Source: an uncultured Pseudoflavonifractor sp. (lineage in GTDB: Bacteria > Bacillota > Clostridia > Oscillospirales > Oscillospiraceae). Taken from it: a stretch of 43,183 nt of DNA. The position numbers and the translations under genes were made by a program. The notes below the pieces were generated by a model, which saw nothing but the letters and a program-made list of their open reading frames with translations, made no database searches and was not told the DNA's origin. Numbering within the stretch: position 1 is the first letter of the stretch; every line of letters begins with the position of its first letter. The stretch lies in the NCBI GenBank assembly GCA_947577065.1, contig CANPTT010000019.1:1-43183 (forward strand). The letters run 5' to 3'. Positions 8,048 through 15,760 of this stretch are shown in pieces.

Positions 8048-10105
8048 TTAAATCAGCAGACCACCCACCTGGTAGATAAGAAAACTCATCAGATAGGCCA
8101 CCGCCACTTGGAAACAGACGGAGAAAAGGGTCCATCTCCAGCTGCCCGATTCCTTTTTGATCACACCGATGGTGGCGGCACAGGGGACATACAGCAGACA
8201 GAACACCATGACACAATAGGCATTCAACGGGCCAAAGCCCATGGCGGCAAGTCCGGCCTGGACCGCCGCCATACCGGCGGCGGAGTTCACGTTTGTCACC
8301 CGGAACAGGATGGCGGTGGAGGAGACCACCACCTCCTTGGCAGAGATCCCAGCGATAATGGCTACCACGATGGGCCAGAAGCCCAGGCCCGCCGGGGCCA
8401 TCACGGGAGCCAGGAACCGGCCCATGGCAGCGGCAAAGCTCTCCTCCATAGCGGCAGTATACCCCGCCGGGCCAAAATTCAGCAGGAACCAGAGAAGCAC
8501 CGAAGCCACAAAGATGATGGTCCCCGCCTTGGTCAGATAGTCCTTCACCTTCTCCCACACATAGACCCGGACCGTCCGGGCAGAGGGCATCTTGTACTCA
8601 GGAAGCTCGATGAGGAGGGGGCTTCGCTCCATCCCCCTATTCGTTTCCAAGGACTGGATGACCCCGGCGGTGAGGAGCGCCACCACAATACCGATGAGGT
8701 ACATGGAGTAGGCCGCCAGCATCGCATACCTTCCAAAGAAAAGCTGGGAAAAGAGAATATAGATGGGAAGCCGGGCCGAGCATGACATGAAGGGAGTCAC
8801 CAGCATGACCTTGAACCGGTCCCGGCGGCTCTCCAGAGCCCGGGAGGCCATGATGGCGGGCACCGAACAGCCAAAGCCCAGGACCATGGGCAAAAACGCC
8901 CGACCGGACAGGCCGATCTTGCCCATGATCCCGTCCATAATATAGGCCACCCGGGCCATATAGCCCGTGTCCTCCAGAAAGGCCAAGGCCAGAAAGAGGA
9001 TAAATATATTGGGCAGAAGGGTCAAAATGCTCCCCACCCCGGCGATGACACCGTCGGTGACAAGGGCCACCAGCAGCGCCTCCACACCCCATCCAAAGAG
9101 GGTGTTGGCCACCAGATCGGAGAACCAGCCTACGCCCAACTCAAAAAAGCCGGCCAGGAAGTCTCCCACGGTGAAGGTGAGGAAGAAGACCAGGGCCATG
9201 ATACCCAGGAAAATGGGAAGCCCCCAGACGGGGTGGGTCAGCACCCGGTCGGCCTTCTCAGTCATGGCCGCCTTCTCCTCCCGGTGGACCATGACCTCCG
9301 CCATGATCTCCTCAATGAAGTCATACTTCTGGTTGATGATCTCGGTCTCGCAGTCCTCCTCCAGGATATCGGGCAGATCCAGCGGATGGGTCCGGGCGAT
9401 CTCCCCATCCCCCTCCAGCAGCTTGATGGCATACCAGCGGGGATTCCCCAACTCCGGCCATCTCCGCCGAAGGGCGGTCTCCACCGCATCGATGCGGAAC
9501 TCCATGACCTCATCATAGACCATGGCATACTTCTCGTGCTTGCTTCGGTCCGCCGTCTTGCCCCGACCGTGCCACTCATGCTCGTGGATGATAGGATCAT
9601 GCCGGCCCGATCCGGCGTGGTGGGCGGCGGCGTGCATCAGCACCTCCAGCCCCGTCCGCTTTCGGGCAGAGACGGGGATCACGGGGACCCCCAGCATCTC
9701 GGGCAGGCGGTGAAGATCGATCTCCATCCCCCGCTTTTGGACTATGTCCATCATGTTGAGGGCCACCACCACCGGCTTGCCCAACTCCAGGAGCTGAAGG
9801 GTGAGATACAGGTTTCGCTCCAGGGCAGAGGCGTCCACCACATCGATGATCACGTCCACCTCGTCAGAGAGGATGAACTGGCGGGAGACCTGCTCCTCCA
9901 TAGTATAGGCGGTGAGGGAGTATGTCCCCGGAAGATCCACCAGACGGATGTCCAGGCCGTGGTCCCTCATGACCCCCTCCACCCGTTCCACGGTGACCCC
10001 CGGCCAGTTCGCCACCTTCAGGTTGGCGCCGGTGTAGGCATTGAAAAGGGTGGTCTTGCCGCAGTTTGGATTGCCGATAAAGGCCACGGTGAGCTGCTTT
10101 CCCAT
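8048..10105 (-). CDS. feoB: Ferrous iron transporter FeoB
   Basis: 685 residues. The N-terminal G domain has GNPNCGKTT (G1), DLPG (G3), NMMD (G4) and SARK (G5). A helical GDI-like spacer follows, then a membrane region with two Gate-type repeats and about eight or more hydrophobic segments. FeoB imports Fe(II) across the cytoplasmic membrane. Its start lies one base after the feoA stop codon, with GAGGTG provided by the end of feoA, so the two are translationally coupled. No separate FeoC is visible. Confidence 0.97.
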   Translation of the reverse strand: MGKQLTVAFIGNPNCGKTTLFNAYTGANLKVANWPGVTVERVEGVMRDHGLDIRLVDLPGTYSLTAYTMEEQVSRQFILSDEVDVIIDVVDASALERNLYLTLQLLELGKPVVVALNMMDIVQKRGMEIDLHRLPEMLGVPVIPVSARKRTGLEVLMHAAAHHAGSGRHDPIIHEHEWHGRGKTADRSKHEKYAMVYDEVMEFRIDAVETALRRRWPELGNPRWYAIKLLEGDGEIARTHPLDLPDILEEDCETEIINQKYDFIEEIMAEVMVHREEKAAMTEKADRVLTHPVWGLPIFLGIMALVFFLTFTVGDFLAGFFELGVGWFSDLVANTLFGWGVEALLVALVTDGVIAGVGSILTLLPNIFILFLALAFLEDTGYMARVAYIMDGIMGKIGLSGRAFLPMVLGFGCSVPAIMASRALESRRDRFKVMLVTPFMSCSARLPIYILFSQLFFGRYAMLAAYSMYLIGIVVALLTAGVIQSLETNRGMERSPLLIELPEYKMPSARTVRVYVWEKVKDYLTKAGTIIFVASVLLWFLLNFGPAGYTAAMEESFAAAMGRFLAPVMAPAGLGFWPIVVAIIAGISAKEVVVSSTAILFRVTNVNSAAGMAAVQAGLAAMGFGPLNAYCVMVFCLLYVPCAATIGVIKKESGSWRWTLFSVCFQVAVAYLMSFLIYQVGGLLI

Positions 10106-10106
10106 A

Positions 10107-10322
10107 TCACATCACCTCGATCTTTTCCGTGATGCCGCGGCCCAGGGCAAACCGGGCCCCCCGGACCTTCAGAATGAGGGTCCCCCCATCCTTGCCGCCC
10201 AGGATGAACACCCTGCTCCCCAGGGTCATACCGATGGCCTCCAGGCGGTGCTCCACCTGGTCGGGAAGATCTATTCTTTTTACGGTGTAGCTCTCTCCCA
10301 CAGCGCCCTTGTCTAACGTCAT
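10107..10322 (-). CDS. feoA: FeoA, small SH3-like partner of FeoB
   Basis: 71 residues forming one FeoA domain: GESYTVKRIDL, RLEAIGMTLGSRV and ALGRGITEKIEV. It is thought to bind the cytoplasmic part of FeoB and modulate iron uptake. I placed the start at 10322, where GGGAGG sits 7 bases upstream; an upstream in-frame ATG at 10352 has no good ribosome site. It follows recO on the same strand with 72 bp between, and I see no clear promoter or Fur box there. Confidence 0.93.
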   Translation of the reverse strand: MTLDKGAVGESYTVKRIDLPDQVEHRLEAIGMTLGSRVFILGGKDGGTLILKVRGARFALGRGITEKIEVM

Positions 10323-10394
10323 ATGTGTGCCTCCCGATTGCCGGCGGGCCATCCCCGCCCCGGCGTATGGATCGCGGCTTTTCTCCGCCCCGTT

Positions 10395-11150
10395 TTATCC
10401 CCGCAATCCCTTGTAAAAATCCAGCGTCCGAAAGCTCCGCTCCAACTGGGTCAGCAGAAAACTCTCCGTCGCTCCGGCGAGCAGCCCCAAGCTCTCCTCC
10501 GGGATCTGGAATGAAAAAAGCCGCTTGGGATCCCCATAGGCTATGTACCGCAGTGCCGTAAGACTGGGGACGTCCAAAGGCATGGAGATGCCCCCGTCCT
10601 CCAACTCCCTCCGGCACCTGTCACAGTGAAGTACCCCCTCAGACAGATTGAGCCGGGGCTTTTCCGGATTTTCCTCCCCGCAGACGGCGCAGCCGTCCAC
10701 CAGCGGCTCATAGCCCGTGAGACAGCACAGCTTCATCTCAAAGGCCGCCTTTACCACCGCGGAGGGCTTATCCAATTTATCCAAGGCATAGAGGGAATTG
10801 AGCAACAGGGGCAGAAGGCCGGGAGTCTCGATCCCCTCCTCACTCACCGCCTCGGCCACTTCGGCAAAGTAGGCGCCCAGAGCCAGCTTTTCAAGATCGG
10901 AGCGCAGGCCCCGGAACTCCGCCGCTGTGGCCGCCTCCTTCAAAGCCCAGCGGTCCTGATAGTCATAGAGGGTCATGTCAGAGAAGACCAGCAGCTGAGC
11001 GGAGGCCGACAGAGGACTGTTCTTCCGGCGGCAGCCCTGGGCCTTCACCGTCCGCTTGCCCTGTCCCTCGGCCAGAACGGTCAATATTTTATCGCTCTCC
11101 TTGTAATTGACCTCCCGCAGGACCAGGGCCCTTGTCACCAAATGCGCCAT
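10395..11150 (-). CDS. recO: DNA repair protein RecO
   Basis: 251 residues, normal for RecO. The N-terminal OB fold starts at VTRALVLREVNYKESDKILT. A helical region follows, with a zinc-binding set CAVC (about 170) and CDRC (about 195). RecO loads RecA onto SSB-coated single-stranded DNA in the RecFOR pathway. It lies 12 bp after yqzL, as in many Firmicutes. Confidence 0.95.
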   Translation of the reverse strand: MAHLVTRALVLREVNYKESDKILTVLAEGQGKRTVKAQGCRRKNSPLSASAQLLVFSDMTLYDYQDRWALKEAATAAEFRGLRSDLEKLALGAYFAEVAEAVSEEGIETPGLLPLLLNSLYALDKLDKPSAVVKAAFEMKLCCLTGYEPLVDGCAVCGEENPEKPRLNLSEGVLHCDRCRRELEDGGISMPLDVPSLTALRYIAYGDPKRLFSFQIPEESLGLLAGATESFLLTQLERSFRTLDFYKGLRG

Positions 11151-11162
11151 ATGTACCGGGCG

Positions 11163-11276
11163 TCAGGCGGACCTCTCCGTCTCCTGGCGCTCCTCCTCTC
11201 TTAATCTGCAGTACACATTATACACCTCCGGAAGCCCCGTGTACAGAAAAAGCTCCCATGCCGTCAAGCTGTTCAT
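11163..11276 (-). CDS. yqzL: YqzL-like micro-protein
   Basis: 37 residues, read by hand on the minus strand. It opens with MNSLTAWELFLYTGLPEVYN and ends with a charged tail. The W-x-L-F-x-x-T-G-x(4)-Y pattern is typical of the YqzL family, a short protein usually encoded between era and recO in Firmicutes. A good AAGGAGG lies 8 bases before the ATG at 11276. Its function is unknown. The conserved position, ribosome site and motif together make it a real gene. Confidence 0.85.
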   Translation of the reverse strand: MNSLTAWELFLYTGLPEVYNVYCRLREEERQETERSA

Positions 11277-11363
11277 CGCAAGCCCTCCTTTTTCTCTTTG
11301 GAGTTAGCTTGCCTCTTTTTTTACGGTCTATCACCGCCAAATTTTAGCGCCGTCTTCTTCCGG

Positions 11364-12023
11364 TCATAAAAATTTTTCTCCCAAAAGACAGCCGGACCAG
11401 GAGATCAATCTGGCAAAGGCTTCTTTCTCGTTTCCCTCAGGAGCCAGGGCCCAGGCCAGAATATCCCTCTCCTCCCCCTCCAGCAGAGGCAGCAGCTCTC
11501 CCTTGGTCCGTACCCGCTCCCCGGTTCGCAACTCATGGCAGTCCCGCAAAAGGAAGAAGGCGCTTTTGTGGGCCTCCCGCAGGAAAGCGGACCACCCCTC
11601 CTTCTCCCCGTAGAGATAGGTATGGACAGCGGCGTGGTAGAGTCCTGAGGCTCCGATGGCCACCCCCCGAGCCAGGTCCTCCCGGCTCAGGGGCGGCAGG
11701 AGCCCATCCCAACTCCCCCAAACAGGCCGGGTGTCCCGGACCACCGAGCAGAGATCGTATTGGGGCCAGTTTTTCAGCTCCTCCGCCCCGCAGAGGAAAC
11801 CACAAGCCTTCTCTCCCTCGGGCATCTGCCGGACCAGGGCACGATAGGCTTCCAAGTCGGCCAGGGCCACCTCGTCCAGCACACAGACCACGTCAATATC
11901 GCTGTCCTCAGTGGCCTCTCCCCGGCCATAGCTACCCTGGATCCCCAAAAAGAGCAGCCGGGGGCCGAAGACCTCCTTCAGCCTGGGCAGAAGGGTCCCC
12001 ATCCATGTGTCAATGCTTATCAT
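11364..12023 (-). CDS. Nucleotidyltransferase-domain protein
   Basis: 219 residues. The N-terminal polymerase-beta-like fold has GSYGRGEATEDSDIDVVCV (about 30-48), carrying the GS and DxD residues that bind nucleotide and metal. The C-terminal half is helical and resembles the substrate-binding/HEPN-like helices of kanamycin-type nucleotidyltransferases. The start overlaps era closely: its ribosome site GGGAGG lies within the last era codons. The substrate is unknown; it could be an antibiotic, a protein or an RNA. It is not part of the usual era-yqzL-recO order, so it has been inserted here. Confidence 0.82.
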   Translation of the reverse strand: MISIDTWMGTLLPRLKEVFGPRLLFLGIQGSYGRGEATEDSDIDVVCVLDEVALADLEAYRALVRQMPEGEKACGFLCGAEELKNWPQYDLCSVVRDTRPVWGSWDGLLPPLSREDLARGVAIGASGLYHAAVHTYLYGEKEGWSAFLREAHKSAFFLLRDCHELRTGERVRTKGELLPLLEGEERDILAWALAPEGNEKEAFARLISWSGCLLGEKFL

Positions 12024-12026
12024 GGC

Positions 12027-12926
12027 TCAATCCTCCCGGTAGCCCATAGTGTGGACAAAGTTCAGATTGTCCCGCCAGTTCTCCTTCACCTTCACCCAGG
12101 TCTGGAGGAAAACCTTGGTCCCCATAAACCTTTCCATGTCCTGCCGGGCCAGGGTGGAAATTTTTTTCAGCATGGCCCCCTTTTTGCCGATGATGATGCC
12201 CTTGTGGCTGTCCTTCTCGCAGTAGATGGTGGCGTCACACTCGATGACCTCGTCCTCCCGCTCGGAGAACTTGGTCAGCTCCACCGCCGTGCCGTGGGGG
12301 ACCTCCTTGTCCAGGCAGAGGAGGAGTTTTTCCCGCAAAATCTCGGCGCAGACCTGGCGCTCGGGCTGGTCGGTGGTCATGCCCTCGGGGAAGAGCCAGG
12401 GACTTTCGGGCAGATAACTTTCCAGGAGGTCCAGAAGGTCCGCCACTCCGTCGCCCTCCCTGGCGGAGATGGGCATCACGTGGGCAAACTGATGATTCTC
12501 CGTGTAGGCGGCGATGACCGCCAGCAGCTTTTCCTTCTCCACCGTGTCGATCTTATTGATGACCAACACCGTGGGAATGTTCCGCTTTTTCAGCTCCTCC
12601 ATCAGCTCCGCTTCCGGCTCCCCGATGTTGGGGATGGGCTCCACCAGGAGGAGGGCGGCGTCCACGTCGCTGACGCTCTGGCGGACCACCTCCACCATGT
12701 AATCCCCCAGCCGGGTCCGGGCCTTGTGAAGGCCGGGGGTATCCATGAAGACAAATTGGCTCTCCCCCCGGTCCACGATGGCGCAGATACGGTTCCGGGT
12801 GGTCTGGGGCTTGTTGGAGACAATGGCGATCTTCTCGCCAACAAGGGCGTTGGTAAGGGTGGACTTGCCCACATTGGGCCGCCCCACAATGGCGATCATG
12901 CCGGCTTTGGTCTTTGGTGTGGTCAT
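12027..12926 (-). CDS. era: GTPase Era
   Basis: 299 residues. The GTPase domain has GRPNVGKST (G1), DTPG (G3) and NKID (G4). A C-terminal KH RNA-binding domain follows, with GIIIGKKGAMLKKI. Era binds the 3' end of 16S rRNA and promotes maturation of the 30S subunit. GGAGGATCACCTA precedes the ATG. It sits between ybeY and recO-linked genes, as in most Firmicutes. Confidence 0.97.
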   Translation of the reverse strand: MTTPKTKAGMIAIVGRPNVGKSTLTNALVGEKIAIVSNKPQTTRNRICAIVDRGESQFVFMDTPGLHKARTRLGDYMVEVVRQSVSDVDAALLLVEPIPNIGEPEAELMEELKKRNIPTVLVINKIDTVEKEKLLAVIAAYTENHQFAHVMPISAREGDGVADLLDLLESYLPESPWLFPEGMTTDQPERQVCAEILREKLLLCLDKEVPHGTAVELTKFSEREDEVIECDATIYCEKDSHKGIIIGKKGAMLKKISTLARQDMERFMGTKVFLQTWVKVKENWRDNLNFVHTMGYRED

Positions 12927-12960
12927 TAGGTGATCCTCCTTTTTTGTCTGGAGCCATTTT

Positions 12961-13878
12961 TCATTCTCTTCCGATCCCCAGCTTCCCCAGGATCGCTTCC
13001 TCCCGTTTCCGCATCTGCTCCTTCATGGGGCCGTCATCCATGTGGTCATAGCCCAGCAGGTGGAGAATGGAGTGGACCGCCAGGTAGGCCGCCTCACGGC
13101 GGGGGCCGTGACCATACTCCTCCCCCTGGCTTTTTACCCGGTCCAGGTTCAGGACCATGTCACCCAGGGGAACCAGCCTGGTGGCCGGGTCGGCGTCCGC
13201 CTCAGAGGGCTTGTCCCCTGGCTTCAGGTCAAACATAGGGAAGCTAAGGACATCGGTAGGTGCGTCCACCCCCCGTTGCTCTAAATTGATGGCGTGGATA
13301 CCCTCGTTATTCGTGAGGAGAACGTTTATTTCACAGGGCTGTTCTACTCCTTCAGCGGCAAGGGCTGCGGGAATGACCTGCCATAGCAGTTGTTCCATTT
13401 CAAAGGCACCCTCCTCCAGTTCAGAGGAAATCAGCAACTTGTGCACAGCGCCCTCTATGGTTTCAGGCAACACCCAAGGAAGCCAGAAAAAAAGTATCAG
13501 GTCAAAGAAAGGTTCCGGAAAATCGTCGGCAGTGCCGGGGGCAATTTCCCGTCCGCAGTGCAGAGCAGGCTTATCCGGAGAGGGGATCATCTTTTTCGGT
13601 TCCCTCAACACCCGGCCTGCTATACGGTAATCGACCTGATAATAGAGTTTTTCGTCCTTATCGTAAAGCTCACAGACGTAGCTTGCCTTCTCTGGAGGAA
13701 TACCCAACTTGTCCAGTAGCGCCAGTATATCGACCGGCAGGCGACGCTCCCGGGCCAGAAGCACAAAATTCCGGCAGTGGCCACAGGTGCATTCCCACTC
13801 GATACTGTCGCTGTAATAGGCCCGGGTGGCTTCCTCGTCCACCTCCACCTGGTATCCTTCCCATGTGTAAACGCCCAT
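12961..13878 (-). CDS. ybeY: YbeY endoribonuclease fused to an N-terminal Cys-rich domain
   Basis: 305 residues, about twice the usual YbeY length (150-160). The C-terminal part (about 145-305) is YbeY: EINVLLTNNEGIHAINLE, PTDVLSFPM and the zinc site HSILHLLGYDH (269-279). YbeY acts in 16S rRNA 3'-end processing and ribosome quality control. Residues 1-140 form a separate domain with a CTCGHC cluster (30-35), further Cys at 69 and 108, and hydrophobic C-terminal sequence; I do not know its family. The frame is continuous, and the ATG at 13878 has GGGGGAG upstream. A GTG at 13446 with GAGGGC before it could allow internal initiation of a YbeY of normal size. Confidence 0.88.
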   Translation of the reverse strand: MGVYTWEGYQVEVDEEATRAYYSDSIEWECTCGHCRNFVLLARERRLPVDILALLDKLGIPPEKASYVCELYDKDEKLYYQVDYRIAGRVLREPKKMIPSPDKPALHCGREIAPGTADDFPEPFFDLILFFWLPWVLPETIEGAVHKLLISSELEEGAFEMEQLLWQVIPAALAAEGVEQPCEINVLLTNNEGIHAINLEQRGVDAPTDVLSFPMFDLKPGDKPSEADADPATRLVPLGDMVLNLDRVKSQGEEYGHGPRREAAYLAVHSILHLLGYDHMDDGPMKEQMRKREEAILGKLGIGRE

Positions 13879-13893
13879 ACTCCCCCTCTTTTC

Positions 13894-14202
13894 TCAACCT
13901 CTTACCTGTTTCACGTCGCTGAGCCGCAAGAGCAGCTCCCGCTGGTTTCTCTTGCCCTCGTTTCGGAGGACATGGGCCCACTCCTCATCGGCGTCCAGCA
14001 CCTTACAGTCCGTTATGGTGGTACCGCCGCCCTCATAAAGGGTGATCATCACCCTCTGTCCCACTTTGGTCCGAAGCTGACCGCCCAGAGAACCTGTCCC
14101 GCCGGGGCGGATGTTGTTTTCCCGCAGGGTCCGCTCCAGGCGGCTGACCTTGCTCCACAGGAAAAACATGATCACAAAGGCAAACATTCCGAACGTCTCC
14201 AT
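13894..14202 (-). CDS. Membrane-anchored protein sharing a domain with the adjacent XRE regulator
   Basis: 102 residues. One N-terminal membrane helix (MFAFVIMFFLWSKV) is followed by a short helix and a beta-rich C-terminal domain (about 45-100). That domain aligns with the C terminus of the upstream XRE protein: both have V-G-x-x-V, x-x-Y-E, a central D, W-A-x-V and a final L-S-x-(V/I). The start ATG overlaps the XRE stop codon (ATGA), so the two are co-translated. Function is unknown; a membrane counterpart of the regulator is an inference. Confidence 0.75.
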   Translation of the reverse strand: METFGMFAFVIMFFLWSKVSRLERTLRENNIRPGGTGSLGGQLRTKVGQRVMITLYEGGGTTITDCKVLDADEEWAHVLRNEGKRNQRELLLRLSDVKQVRG

Positions 14203-14651
14203 CAGCCCTCACCCCCTTGGGGCAGGATGGTGATGGTGCGGATGGCGGAGAGGGGGATCAGCCGGGTCTCCCGCTTGTCCTTCTTCTCCCGGACAAACTC
14301 CACGTTGGCCCAGCCGCCGTCAAAGTCCAGGATGCGGCTCCAGTCACAGAAAATGAAGTCGTCCTCCTCATAGAAGGCCAGCAGGACCTTCTTACCCACG
14401 GCCTCCCGGAGAAGCCGGGTCACCGGGGAGGGGGGCCTGTCCCCCGTCTCCTCTCCGCTGACTCCCAGCAGGTAGTCGCAGCTCACGCTGAAGATGGCAG
14501 CCATGCGGACGATCTTGTCGGTCTCGGGGTAGGCGGCGTCCGATTCCCAGCGGGAGACCGCCTGCCGGGTCACGCCCAGTTTCTCGGCAAGCTGCTCCTG
14601 GGTCAGGTTCTGCTTTCTTCGCTCCTGGGCCAGTCTGGCGCCCATGCTCAT
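14202..14651 (-). CDS. XRE-family regulator with C-terminal beta domain
   Basis: 149 residues. The N-terminal Cro/CI helix-turn-helix (ARLAQERRKQNLTQEQLAEK, then GVTRQAVSRWESD and FSVSCDYLLGV) occupies about residues 4-65. A linker leads to a beta-rich domain (about 93-145) that is also present in the membrane protein encoded next. The ATG at 14651 has GAGGTG 7 bases upstream; the longer frame to 14687 lacks one. A 13-bp palindrome and candidate promoter lie just upstream. It sits between phoH and the ybeY fusion, where other Firmicutes often have dgkA and cdd. Confidence 0.83.
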   Translation of the reverse strand: MSMGARLAQERRKQNLTQEQLAEKLGVTRQAVSRWESDAAYPETDKIVRMAAIFSVSCDYLLGVSGEETGDRPPSPVTRLLREAVGKKVLLAFYEEDDFIFCDWSRILDFDGGWANVEFVREKKDKRETRLIPLSAIRTITILPQGGEG

Positions 14652-14673
14652 ATGTATCACCTCGCGGTTTATT

Positions 14674-14722
14674 TGCCCAAAGGGCATAGGGCGAGTATAT
14701 TCTTTCCCGGGCCCTTTGCCCA
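14674..14722 (-). promoter_or_regulatory. Candidate promoter and operator of the XRE/membrane pair
   Basis: On the minus strand, TGGGCA (14717-14722) and TATACT (14694-14699) are 17 bp apart; the -35 is weak. Downstream of the -10 lies a perfect palindrome TGCCC-AAA-GGGCA (14674-14686), and the related sequence TTTGCCCAGGG overlaps the -35. Two similar sites bracketing the -10 suit binding by the XRE protein. Confidence 0.5.
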
Positions 14723-14764
14723 GGGATTTGGGATTTCAGAATGGAACGTTTGGGTTGCGTCCCC

Positions 14765-15736
14765 TTATTTCTTCGCTTTTCTTCTCTCCTCATCCTGCTC
14801 ATAGGCCTTAATAATGCGCTGGACGATGACGTGGCGGACCACGTCGGCCCCCGTCAGGGTGCAGATGGCGATGTCCTCCACGCCCTTCAGGACCCGCATG
14901 GCCTCCTTGAGGCCGCTGACCTGCTCGTTGGGCAGGTCGATCTGGGTGATGTCACCGGTGATGACGATCTTACTGCCAAAGCCCATTCGGGTCAGGAACA
15001 TCTTCATCTGCTCCCGGGAGGTGTTCTGGGCCTCGTCCAGGATAATGAAGCTGTCGTCCAGGGTCCGGCCCCGCATGTAGGCCAGGGGGGCCACCTCGAT
15101 GTTGCCCCGCTCCAAGTACTTCTGGTAGGTCTCGGCCCCCAGCATCTCAAAGAGGGCGTCGTAGAGGGGCCGCAGGTAGGGGTCCACCTTGGACTGCAGA
15201 TCGCCGGGGAGGAAGCCCAGCCGCTCCCCCGCCTCCACGGCGGGCCGGGTGAGGATGATGCGGTTGACCTCCCCGGAGCGGAAGGCGGCTACGGCGGCGG
15301 CCACGGCCAAATAGGTCTTGCCAGTACCTGCCGGGCCGATGCCCAGGGTCACCAGGTTTTTGCGGATGGCGTCCACGTACCGCTTCTGCCCCAATGTCTT
15401 GGACTTGATTGGCTTGCCTTTGGCGGTGACGCAGAGCACATCGGCGGAGAACTGGCCGATCTTGTCCTCGTTGCCCGCCTTTACCAGGTTCAGAATATAG
15501 CGCACGTTCTGCTCGGTGATGGTCTCTCCCCGGCCAATGAGCTTCAAAAGCCCCTCCAAAGCCTTAACGGCATAGATGACCCTTTCGCCGTCCTCTCCGG
15601 CCACCTTGAGCCGGCCGTCCCGGCTCACCACCGTAACGGCCAACTCCCGCTCAATGATCTTCACATTCTCATCCATGGAGCCGAAGAGGTTCACCGCCTC
15701 CTCCAGCCGCTCAATGGAAATGGTCTGTTCTATCAA
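14765..15736 (-). CDS. phoH: PhoH-like ATPase
   Basis: 323 residues, standard for the PhoH/YbeZ family. An N-terminal KH-like region precedes the ATPase core with Walker A GPAGTGKT (about 134-141) and Walker B FIILDEAQN. YbeZ-type PhoH proteins work with YbeY in rRNA processing, and the genes are near each other here. The start is a TTG at 15736 with AAAGGAG 9 bases upstream. It follows yqfD by 24 bp and is probably in the same operon. Confidence 0.95.
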   Translation of the reverse strand: MIEQTISIERLEEAVNLFGSMDENVKIIERELAVTVVSRDGRLKVAGEDGERVIYAVKALEGLLKLIGRGETITEQNVRYILNLVKAGNEDKIGQFSADVLCVTAKGKPIKSKTLGQKRYVDAIRKNLVTLGIGPAGTGKTYLAVAAAVAAFRSGEVNRIILTRPAVEAGERLGFLPGDLQSKVDPYLRPLYDALFEMLGAETYQKYLERGNIEVAPLAYMRGRTLDDSFIILDEAQNTSREQMKMFLTRMGFGSKIVITGDITQIDLPNEQVSGLKEAMRVLKGVEDIAICTLTGADVVRHVIVQRIIKAYEQDEERRKAKK

Positions 15737-15760
15737 ATCTCGTCTCTCCTTTGTAGGCTT

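Noticed and set aside
11364-12023. MNT-HEPN toxin-antitoxin system
   Set aside because: There is a single gene with both parts in one chain and no separate partner; its neighbours are housekeeping genes.
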